From Mycobacterium shinjukuense (GTDB lineage Bacteria > Actinomycetota > Actinomycetes > Mycobacteriales > Mycobacteriaceae), in the NCBI RefSeq assembly GCF_010730055.1, contig NZ_AP022575.1, positions 1,922,001 through 1,986,000 of the forward strand: a DNA stretch of 64,000 nt, written 5' to 3'. The position numbers were made by a program, and so were the translations under genes. A model generated the notes under the pieces. The model had not been told where the DNA came from. It saw nothing but the letters and a program-made list of their open reading frames with translations, and did not search any database. Shown here in pieces: positions 57,231 through 64,000 of this stretch; the stretch's first letter is position 1; each line of letters opens with the position of its first letter.

Positions 57231-58049
57231 CTGCACGCGCACCGCGAACCTGCGCTGGGCGAGGTCGCGGGTGTCGGCGTCCAACCGACGCCAGCCCAGC
57301 GACGGGTCCACCAATTGCAGCTCCAGCAACCGGGGGTTACCCGACCCGTCCGCCACCACATGCGCCCGCGCATACAGCAGCTCCTCGGCGTCGACGCCCA
57401 CCTGGGCGGCCGCGGCGGCCACCGCGCCGGCGCCCACATCCCAGGCTTCGAAGTCCGGCTCGACCTGACGAAGGGAGTCCTGCTGAACGGTGAACGCGTG
57501 CGACGGCTCGCCACCCAGGAAGACCAGCACCGTCTCGGAGGCGGCGTCGGCGGGCTGCACGAAAACGCTGCGGCCACCGGCATGCAGCTCGGCGATGTAG
57601 CCGGCGGCCGCCGACCGATCGCGGCCACGCCGCACCCCGGTGCCGATGGTCGGGCCGATGAAGACGGCGCCGCGCCGCGGCAGCCGGGCCCGCGCGCCCG
57701 GTGGATACGCATGGCCGGGCACCGTCGGCACGCCCCGCGCCTGCAGGTCGCGCAGGTAGCGCCGGTCGACGTTCCAGGCCACCACGGCCGGGGGGTTCAG
57801 CAGGTTCTGCACCGTGGCGGTCCAGGCCAGGAACTCATCGAGCCGCCCGGGGTAGTCGTGGGTGGCCCGCAGGATCACCAGATGCGCGCGGCCAACGTCC
57901 GGGTGGTCCCAGGACAGCCAGCGGGCATGCAGCCCGCGCTGGCGCAGCGCGGCGACCAGTCCCTCGTCGTCGTCGTCACCGGCCACCCGCTCCGGACAGC
58001 CCGCCAACACGATGCGCGGATGGAAGACGTCCGGCCGGGCGAGCTTCAT
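57180..58049 (-). CDS. ATP-grasp domain protein (Rv1455-like)
   Basis: About 289 residues from ATG 58049 (MKLARPDVFHPRIVLAGCPE). The pattern AAVVAWNVDRRYLRDLQARG-type and GVPTVPGHAY, then a nucleotide-binding region and ELQLVDPSLGW, matches the ATP-grasp superfamily of carboxylate-amine ligases. The substrate is not known. It starts 19 bp from the divergent quinone reductase gene and overlaps ctaA by 51 bp at its end. The reading upstream of 58049 is not convincing. Confidence 0.82.
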   Translation of the reverse strand: MKLARPDVFHPRIVLAGCPERVAGDDDDEGLVAALRQRGLHARWLSWDHPDVGRAHLVILRATHDYPGRLDEFLAWTATVQNLLNPPAVVAWNVDRRYLRDLQARGVPTVPGHAYPPGARARLPRRGAVFIGPTIGTGVRRGRDRSAAAGYIAELHAGGRSVFVQPADAASETVLVFLGGEPSHAFTVQQDSLRQVEPDFEAWDVGAGAVAAAAAQVGVDAEELLYARAHVVADGSGNPRLLELQLVDPSLGWRRLDADTRDLAQRRFAVRVQSALERLGLGPFSHRRP

Positions 58050-58068
58050 GGTCGGGCATGATATCCAG
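58050..58068. promoter_or_regulatory. 19-bp divergent start region with facing -10-like boxes
   Basis: On the minus strand TATCAT (58058-58063) lies about eight bases before ATG 58049; on the plus strand CATGAT (58057-58062) lies six bases before ATG 58069. The two elements overlap, so both messages would be leaderless or nearly so and could not start at the same time. Confidence 0.4.
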
Positions 58069-59049
58069 ATGCACGCAATCGAAGTCAGCGAAACCGGCGG
58101 CCCGGAGGTGCTGCGCCACACCGACGTGTCCGAGCCCAAACCCGGCCACGGTGAGCTGTTGATCAAGGCCGAGGCCATCGGCGTGAACTTCATCGACACC
58201 TACTTCCGCACCGGGCAGTATCCGCGCCCGCTGCCGTTCGTCCCAGGCTCCGAGGTGTGCGGGACGGTGGCGGCTCTGGGCGAGGGGGGCGACGGCGGCG
58301 ACATCGGTGTGGGCGACCGGGTGGTCAGCGCCTCGGCGAACGGCGCCTATGCCGAATTCTGCACGGCGCCAGCGTTTTTGACTGCCAAGGTGCCCGATGG
58401 TGTGAGTTCCGAGGTGGCCGCCGCGGTGCTGCTGAAGGGCTTAACCGCGCACTACCTGCTCAAGTCGGTGTACCCGGTGCACAGCGGCGACAGTGTGCTG
58501 GTGCATGCCGGCGCCGGTGGCGTCGGGCTGATCCTCACGCAATGGGCCACCCACCTCGGCGTCCGGGTGATCACCACCGTCTCGACCGCGGACAAGGAGC
58601 GGCTGTCCCGGCAGGCCGGCGCCGCCGAGGTGCTCCCCTACCCGGACGACGCCTACCAGTTCGGCCAGCGGGTTCGGGCCCTCACCGGAGGCGCGGGGGT
58701 GGCGGCGGTGTACGACGGGGTCGGGGCGACGACGTTCGACGCCAGCCTGGCCAGCCTGGCCGTCCGCGGGACGCTGGCCCTGTTCGGCGCCTCCAGCGGA
58801 CCCGTTCCCCCGGTCGATCCGCAGCGCCTCAACTACGCCGGGTCGGTGTACCTCACCAGGCCCTCGCTGGCCCACTTCATCCGCACCGGCGAGGAATTCG
58901 GCTGGCGGGCCGCCGAGCTGTTCGACGTGCTCGGCAGCGGGGCCGTCACCGTCGACGTCGGCGGGCGCTATCGGCTGTCCGACGCGGCGCGCGCCCACCA
59001 AGACCTGGAAGGCCGCAAGACCACCGGCTCGATCGTGCTGGTTCCGTAG
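58069..59049 (+). CDS. qor: Zinc-free quinone oxidoreductase (MDR family)
   Basis: A 326-residue NADPH:quinone reductase-like protein: N-terminal ISETGGPEVL-type start, GVNFIDTYFRTGQYP, nucleotide site VHAGAGGVGLI and the family tail DLEGRKTTGSIVLVP. No zinc-ligand cysteines are present. ATG 58069 gives MHAIEVSETGG; longer readings overlap the divergent gene. It probably reduces quinones or aldehydes under stress. Confidence 0.9.
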   Translation: MHAIEVSETGGPEVLRHTDVSEPKPGHGELLIKAEAIGVNFIDTYFRTGQYPRPLPFVPGSEVCGTVAALGEGGDGGDIGVGDRVVSASANGAYAEFCTAPAFLTAKVPDGVSSEVAAAVLLKGLTAHYLLKSVYPVHSGDSVLVHAGAGGVGLILTQWATHLGVRVITTVSTADKERLSRQAGAAEVLPYPDDAYQFGQRVRALTGGAGVAAVYDGVGATTFDASLASLAVRGTLALFGASSGPVPPVDPQRLNYAGSVYLTRPSLAHFIRTGEEFGWRAAELFDVLGSGAVTVDVGGRYRLSDAARAHQDLEGRKTTGSIVLVP

Positions 59050-59079
59050 TCGGCGACCGAGTCGAGGTCAGCCGTCGGA

Positions 59080-60006
59080 TCACAACACGGTCGGCAGCGC
59101 GATCGCCGAATCCACCGCCAGCGCGCAGAACACCGTCGCCAGGTAGTTGTTCGACTGGAAAAACAGCCGCAACGGCTTCACCGGTTCACCGGCGCAGACC
59201 CCGGCATAGAGCTGGTGGGCCATCGCCAGAAACCAGACCCCGGCCACCAGGGCCACCGCGGCATACAGCCACCCGGCCGCCAACGCGAGGACCAGCGTGG
59301 CCAACACGGTCAGCCAGGTGTAGATCAGGATCCGCTTGGTCACCTCGCGCTCGGTCGCCACGGCCGGCAGCATCGGCACACCGGCGACTTGGTAGTCCTG
59401 CTTGTACCGCATCGCCAATGCCCAGGTGTGCGGAGGCGTCCAGAAGAAGATGACCGCGAACATCGCCAGCGCCGGCCAGGCAATGCCGCCGGTGATCGCC
59501 GACCAACCGATCATCACCGGCATGCAGCCGGCCGCGCCGCCCCACACCACGTTTTGCGAGGTGCGCCGCTTGAGCAGCAGGGTATAGACGAGCACGTAGA
59601 ACGCGACGGTGGCGACGGCGAGCAGCCCCGATAGCAGGTTGGTCGTCCACCACAACCAGCAGAACGAGCCCACACTCAGCATCAGGCCGAGGGCCAGCGC
59701 GTTTCGGGTTGGCACTGCGGCGCGCGCCAGCGGTCGACGCGCGGTCCGCTGCATCACCTTGTCGATATCGGCGTCGGCCACACAGTTGAGCGTGTTGGCG
59801 CCGCCGGCGGCCATCATCCCGCCGACAAGCGTGTTCAGCATCAGGAGCGGGTGAACGGTGCCGCGGTTCGCAAGCAGCATCGCCGGGATCGCGGTGACCA
59901 CCAGCAGCTCAATGACCCGCGGTTTGGTCAACGCCAGGTAGGCCAGCGCCGTCCGGGTTATCCGGCCAGGTGTTCGGCTCGGCGCGACGAGCCCGCGAAC
60001 GCTCAC
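59080..60006 (-). CDS. ctaB: Protoheme IX farnesyltransferase (heme o synthase)
   Basis: A 308-residue UbiA-type prenyltransferase with about eight to nine hydrophobic segments and the first aspartate-rich motif NCVADADIDKVMQRTARRP. It attaches the farnesyl chain to heme b, giving heme o, the substrate of CtaA encoded 2.8 kb away. GTG 60006 has GGAG about seven bases upstream; a longer in-frame reading to 60192 is not needed. Divergent from tkt. Confidence 0.95.
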   Translation of the reverse strand: MSVRGLVAPSRTPGRITRTALAYLALTKPRVIELLVVTAIPAMLLANRGTVHPLLMLNTLVGGMMAAGGANTLNCVADADIDKVMQRTARRPLARAAVPTRNALALGLMLSVGSFCWLWWTTNLLSGLLAVATVAFYVLVYTLLLKRRTSQNVVWGGAAGCMPVMIGWSAITGGIAWPALAMFAVIFFWTPPHTWALAMRYKQDYQVAGVPMLPAVATEREVTKRILIYTWLTVLATLVLALAAGWLYAAVALVAGVWFLAMAHQLYAGVCAGEPVKPLRLFFQSNNYLATVFCALAVDSAIALPTVL

Positions 60007-60223
60007 GCATAAACTCCTCGGGAATCGCAGCCGCGCGCAGCTTCTACTACGGACGATGGTAGACCGCGGGACCACAGCCGTAGGGCCGCAGGGTCGATTG
60101 GCACAGATTTTTGTCAAGGGTTCGCGGGTCGACGCGCTCCCTTTCACCGCGGGCAGTTCCAGCCCACCTCGTCGCCGGACTAGGGTGAGCATTGATCATT
60201 TCGATGACCCAAGGACTGAATTT

Positions 60224-62323
60224 GTGACCACACTCGAAGAGATCTCCGCGCTTACCGAACCGCGCCATCCCGACGACTGGACCGAGATCGATTCGGCTGC
60301 GGTCGACACCATCCGGGTGCTGGCCGCCGACGCCGTCCAAAAGGTCGGCAACGGCCACCCCGGGACGGCGATGAGCCTGGCCCCGTTGGCGTACACGCTG
60401 TTTCAGCGGGTGATGCGGCACGATCCCAGCGACACCGGTTGGCTGGGCCGCGACCGGTTCGTGCTGTCGGCCGGGCACAGCAGCCTGACCCTCTACATCC
60501 AGCTCTACCTCGGCGGCTTCGGCCTGGAACTGTCCGACATCGAGTCGCTGCGCACCTGGGGATCTAAGACCCCCGGGCACCCGGAGTTTCGCCACACCAG
60601 GGGCGTGGAGATCACCACCGGCCCACTAGGCCAGGGTCTGGCGTCCGCGGTCGGGATGGCGATGGCCTCGCGCTACGAGCGCGGCCTGTTGGATCCGGAC
60701 GCCGAGCCGGGGACCAGCCCGTTCGACCACTACATCTACGTCATCGCCTCCGACGGCGACATCGAAGAGGGGGTCACCTCGGAGGCGTCGTCGCTGGCGG
60801 CGGTCCAACAGCTGGGCAACCTCATCGTGTTCTACGACCGCAACCAGATCTCGATCGAGGACGACACCAACATCGCGCTGTGTGAGGACACCGCCGCCCG
60901 ATACCGCGCGTACGGCTGGCACGTGCAGGAGGTAGAGGGCGGCGAGAACGTCGTCGGCATCGAGGAGGCCATCGCCAACGCCAAGGCCGTCACCGACCGG
61001 CCCTCGTTCATCTCGCTGCGCACCGTCATCGGCTATCCCGCGCCGAACCTGATGGACACCGGCAAGGCGCACGGCGCGGCCCTGGGTGACGACGAGGTGG
61101 CCGCCGTCAAGCGAATCCTCGGCTTCGACCCGGACAAGACGTTCGAGGTCCGCGGGGACGTCCTCACCCACACCCGAGGGCTGGTGGCCCGCGGCAAACA
61201 GGCCCACGACCGCTGGCAGCTCGAATTCGACAGCTGGGCGCGGCGCGAACCCGAACGCAAGGCGCTGCTGGACCGGCTGCTCGCGCAGAAGTTGCCCGAC
61301 GGCTGGGACGCCGACCTGCCGCGCTGGGAACCGGGGTCCAAGGCGCTGGCCACCCGCGCGGCCTCGGGTGCGGTGCTGGCCGCCGTCGGGCCGAAACTGC
61401 CCGAGCTCTGGGGCGGTTCGGCCGACCTGGCCGGCAGCAACAACACCACCATCAAGGGGGCCGATTCCTTTGGCCCGCCGTCGATTTCGACCAAGGAATA
61501 CACCGCGCACTGGTACGGCCGCACGCTGCATTTCGGTGTTCGCGAACACGCGATGGCCGCCATCCTGTCCGGCATCGTGCTGCACGGGCCCACCCGGGCC
61601 TACGGCGGCACGTTTTTGCAGTTCTCCGACTACATGCGCCCGGCGGTGCGGTTGGCCGCGCTGATGGACATCGACACCATCTACGTGTGGACGCACGATT
61701 CGATCGGCCTCGGCGAGGACGGCCCGACCCACCAGCCGATCGAGCATCTTGCGGCACTGCGCGCCATCCCCCGGCTGTCGGTGGTGCGCCCGGCCGACGC
61801 CAACGAGACGGCCTATGCCTGGCGCACGATCCTGGCCCGCGGCAACGGAAGTGGCCCGGTTGGCCTGATCCTGACCCGCCAAGGTGTGCCGGTGCTGGAG
61901 GGCACCAGCGCCGAGGGTGTGGCCCGCGGTGGCTACGTGCTCAGCGATGGTGGCCTGGAACCGGGTGAGGATCCCGACGTGGTTCTGATCGCCACCGGAT
62001 CCGAGGTGCAGCTCGCGGTCACGGCGCAGAAGTTGTTGGCGGACAAGGACATCATCGCCCGAGTGGTGTCGATGCCGTGCGTGGAGTGGTTCGAGTCCCA
62101 GCCCGACGAGTACCGGGATGCCGTGCTGCCACCGGCGGTGTCGGCCCGGGTCGCCGTCGAAGCCGGCGTCGCGCAGTGCTGGCACAAGTTGGTGGGCGAC
62201 ACGGGCGAGATCGTGTCGATCGAGCACTACGGCGCATCGGCGGATTACCAGACCCTGTTCCGGGAGTACGGCTTCACCGCCGAAGCGGTGGCCGCCGCCG
62301 CGGAACAAGCTCTCGACAACTGA
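60224..62323 (+). CDS. tkt: Transketolase
   Basis: A 699-residue TPP enzyme of the pentose phosphate pathway. Visible: the N-terminal HPGTAMSLAPLAYTLF, TTGPLGQGLASAVGMAMA, the GDG motif ASDGDIEEGVTSEA, catalytic histidines in the SAGHSS and KAHGAA regions, and the C-terminal transketolase domain VWTHDSIGLGEDGPTHQP. GTG 60224 (TTLEEISALTEP) is the known start; the open frame upstream is unlikely. First gene of tkt-tal-zwf2. Confidence 0.96.
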   Translation: MTTLEEISALTEPRHPDDWTEIDSAAVDTIRVLAADAVQKVGNGHPGTAMSLAPLAYTLFQRVMRHDPSDTGWLGRDRFVLSAGHSSLTLYIQLYLGGFGLELSDIESLRTWGSKTPGHPEFRHTRGVEITTGPLGQGLASAVGMAMASRYERGLLDPDAEPGTSPFDHYIYVIASDGDIEEGVTSEASSLAAVQQLGNLIVFYDRNQISIEDDTNIALCEDTAARYRAYGWHVQEVEGGENVVGIEEAIANAKAVTDRPSFISLRTVIGYPAPNLMDTGKAHGAALGDDEVAAVKRILGFDPDKTFEVRGDVLTHTRGLVARGKQAHDRWQLEFDSWARREPERKALLDRLLAQKLPDGWDADLPRWEPGSKALATRAASGAVLAAVGPKLPELWGGSADLAGSNNTTIKGADSFGPPSISTKEYTAHWYGRTLHFGVREHAMAAILSGIVLHGPTRAYGGTFLQFSDYMRPAVRLAALMDIDTIYVWTHDSIGLGEDGPTHQPIEHLAALRAIPRLSVVRPADANETAYAWRTILARGNGSGPVGLILTRQGVPVLEGTSAEGVARGGYVLSDGGLEPGEDPDVVLIATGSEVQLAVTAQKLLADKDIIARVVSMPCVEWFESQPDEYRDAVLPPAVSARVAVEAGVAQCWHKLVGDTGEIVSIEHYGASADYQTLFREYGFTAEAVAAAAEQALDN

Positions 62324-62339
62324 GAAAGGGTGATTGACG

Positions 62340-63458
62340 ATGGCCCAGAACCCTCACCTCGCGGCGTTGAGCGCCGCAGGGGTGTCCGTGTGGCTGGACG
62401 ACCTGTCGCGGGACCGGCTAAGGTCCGGCAACCTGCGCGAGCTGATCGACACCAAGAGCGTCGTCGGCGTCACCACCAACCCGTCGATCTTTCAGAAGGC
62501 GCTGTCGGAGGGCCATGCCTACGACGCCCAGATCGCCGAGCTGGCCGAGCGCGGCGCCGACGTGGACGCCACCGTCCGCACCGTCACCACCGACGACGTG
62601 CGCAGCGCGTGCGACGTGCTGGCGCGTGAGTGGGAGGCTTCCGACGGGGTCGACGGCCGGGTGTCAATCGAGGTCGACCCACGGCTGGCACACGACACCG
62701 ACAAGACCATCCTGCAGGCCATCGAGCTGTGGAAGATCGTCGACCGGCCCAACCTGTTCATCAAGATCCCGGCCACCAGGGCCGGCCTGCCGGCCATCAC
62801 CGCTGTGCTGGCGGAAGGGATTTCGGTCAACGTCACGCTGATCTTCTCCGTCGAGCGGCACCGCGAGGTGATGGAGGCCTACCTGGCCGGGCTGCAGAAG
62901 GCCGCCGAAGCCGGACATGACCTGTCCAAGATCCATTCGGTGGCATCATTTTTCGTCTCCCGGGTGGACACCGAAATCGACAAGAGACTGGACAAGATCG
63001 GCTCGCGGGAAGCGCTCGCGTTGCGCGGTCAGGCCGGGGTGGCCAATGCCCGGCTGGCGTATGCCGCCTATCAGGAGGTCTTCGACACAGACGATCGCTT
63101 CCGGGCGCTCAAAGCCGACGGAGCCCGGGTGCAACGACCGCTGTGGGCTTCCACCGGCGTCAAGAACCCCGCCTACGCGGATACCCTCTACGTCACCGAG
63201 CTGGTCGCGCCACACACGGTGAACACCATGCCGGAGCACACCATTGAGGCCGTCGCCGACCACGGTCTGATCCGCGGTGACACGGTCAGCGGCACCGCCT
63301 CGGCCGCCCAAGCGGTGTTCGACCAGCTCGCCGCGGTCGGCATCGACCTGGCCGACGTGTTCGTCGTGCTGGAGAACGAGGGCGTGCAGAAGTTCGAGGC
63401 GTCCTGGACCGAGTTGCTCAAGGAAATCCAGGCACACCTCGACGCTGCCGCCAAATGA
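62340..63458 (+). CDS. tal: Transaldolase
   Basis: A 372-residue enzyme of the actinobacterial type, with the Schiff-base lysine K142 in NLFIKIPAT and TTNPSIFQKAL. It works with transketolase in the non-oxidative pentose phosphate branch. ATG 62340 follows AAAGGG; TTG 62334 is an alternative. It is 16 bp after tkt and overlaps zwf2 by 4 bp. Confidence 0.96.
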   Translation: MAQNPHLAALSAAGVSVWLDDLSRDRLRSGNLRELIDTKSVVGVTTNPSIFQKALSEGHAYDAQIAELAERGADVDATVRTVTTDDVRSACDVLAREWEASDGVDGRVSIEVDPRLAHDTDKTILQAIELWKIVDRPNLFIKIPATRAGLPAITAVLAEGISVNVTLIFSVERHREVMEAYLAGLQKAAEAGHDLSKIHSVASFFVSRVDTEIDKRLDKIGSREALALRGQAGVANARLAYAAYQEVFDTDDRFRALKADGARVQRPLWASTGVKNPAYADTLYVTELVAPHTVNTMPEHTIEAVADHGLIRGDTVSGTASAAQAVFDQLAAVGIDLADVFVVLENEGVQKFEASWTELLKEIQAHLDAAAK

Positions 63459-64000
63459 GCCCGGTCCGCACCGCCGCCCAGTGGCATAACCCGTTACGCG
63501 ACAAGCGGGATAAGCGGCTGCCCAGAATCGCCGGCCCCTGCGGCATGGTGATTTTCGGTGTCACCGGCGACCTGGCCCGCAAGAAGGTGATGCCGGCCGT
63601 CTACGACCTGGCCAACCGCGGCCTGCTGCCCCCCACGTTCTCCCTGGTTGGCTTCGCCCGTCGGGATTGGGACACCGAGGACTTCGGCGAGGTGGTGTAC
63701 AACGCCGTTCAAGCGCACTGCCGGACGCCCTTTCGACAGGCTAACTGGGACCGGCTGGCCGAGGGATTCCGTTTCGTACCAGGAGCTTTCGATGACGACG
63801 CGGCGTTCGCCCGCCTTGCCGAGACATTGGAGAAGCTTGACGCGGAGCGCGGCACCGGTGGCAATCACGCCTTCTACCTGGCGATCCCGCCCAAGTCGTT
63901 CCCGGTGGTCTGCGAACAGCTGCACAAATCCGGGCTGGCCCGCCCACAGGGTAACCGGTGGAGCCGGGTAGTCATCGAGAAACCGTTTGGCCATGACCTG
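63455..64000 (+). CDS. zwf2: Glucose-6-phosphate dehydrogenase (partial, C-terminus off the window)
   Basis: The first 182 codons are present. The NADP site is GVTGDLARKK (about 36-45), then LVGFARRDW and RVVIEKPFGHDL at the edge, which contains the substrate-site lysine of the family. It supplies NADPH at the entry of the oxidative pentose phosphate branch. ATG overlaps the tal stop (ATGA). OpcA and later genes of the operon would lie beyond the window. Confidence 0.95.
   Translation, partial: MSPVRTAAQWHNPLRDKRDKRLPRIAGPCGMVIFGVTGDLARKKVMPAVYDLANRGLLPPTFSLVGFARRDWDTEDFGEVVYNAVQAHCRTPFRQANWDRLAEGFRFVPGAFDDDAAFARLAETLEKLDAERGTGGNHAFYLAIPPKSFPVVCEQLHKSGLARPQGNRWSRVVIEKPFGHDL

Overview
This is a high-GC actinobacterial chromosome segment that I read as a slow-growing Mycobacterium. 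The gene order matches, in reverse orientation, the M. tuberculosis stretch from zwf2 (Rv1447c) to the dodecin Rv1498A. InhA, FabG1, RipA/RipB, MoxR1, aconitase, CtpD, the suf operon, CtaA/CtaB, Tkt and Tal are all present at close to the expected lengths. It is not M. tuberculosis itself: the left edge carries a deoxysugar cluster, SufB holds two inteins instead of one, and several accessory genes differ. Together with the deoxysugar cluster this suggests a lipooligosaccharide-making species (M. marinum/M. kansasii/M. gastri type); the species call is inference.

Region by region. (1) 1-6.0 kb: two divergent operons for an unusual nucleotide sugar and its transfer: a TPP-dependent enzyme, a GtrB-like glycosyltransferase and glucose-1-phosphate cytidylyltransferase on the minus strand; CDP-6-deoxyglucose 3-dehydrase, CDP-glucose 4,6-dehydratase and GtrA on the plus strand. 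(2) 6.4-15.5 kb: dodecin, LipL-like esterase, MeaB, an unrecognised polytopic membrane protein, methylmalonyl-CoA mutase MutB/MutA and a TVP38-type membrane protein. (3) 15.5-20.3 kb: accessory block with a VapBC toxin-antitoxin, a membrane serine protease, a LexA-boxed 13E12-type HNH protein, a proline-rich small protein, a Ddn-like flavoenzyme and a small membrane protein. (4) 20.3-31.7 kb: stomatin/NfeD pair, Rv1486c-like protein, then the fabG1-inhA-hemH operon, a MoxR/DUF58/VWA operon and the cell-separation hydrolases RipA/RipB with Rv1476. (5) 31.9-41 kb: aconitase and its TetR neighbour, a small HTH protein, an ABC-F ATPase, an enoyl-CoA hydratase, two thioredoxins and the metal pump CtpD. 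(6) 41.1-44.2 kb: one PE_PGRS gene and fadE15. (7) 44.3-52.7 kb: the complete suf operon sufR-B-D-C-S-U-T, read on the minus strand. (8) 52.8-64 kb: mptB, an ABC exporter, heme a synthase ctaA, an Rv1455-like ATP-grasp protein, quinone reductase, ctaB, and tkt-tal-zwf2, the last cut by the window end.

Working together: the cytidylyltransferase, dehydratase and dehydrase would make CDP-4-keto-3,6-dideoxyglucose, which the TPP enzyme could branch at C4. MutA/MutB/MeaB form a B12-dependent propionate module. Suf proteins build Fe-S clusters used by aconitase, ferrochelatase, SufR and the sugar dehydrase. CtaB and CtaA make heme a, and HemH makes heme. Four known-type regulatory sites can be read directly: a LexA box, a BlaI-type operator before ctaA, a SufR operator, and the fabG1-inhA promoter. 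The window contains no rRNA, tRNA, CRISPR or transposase gene that I can see.
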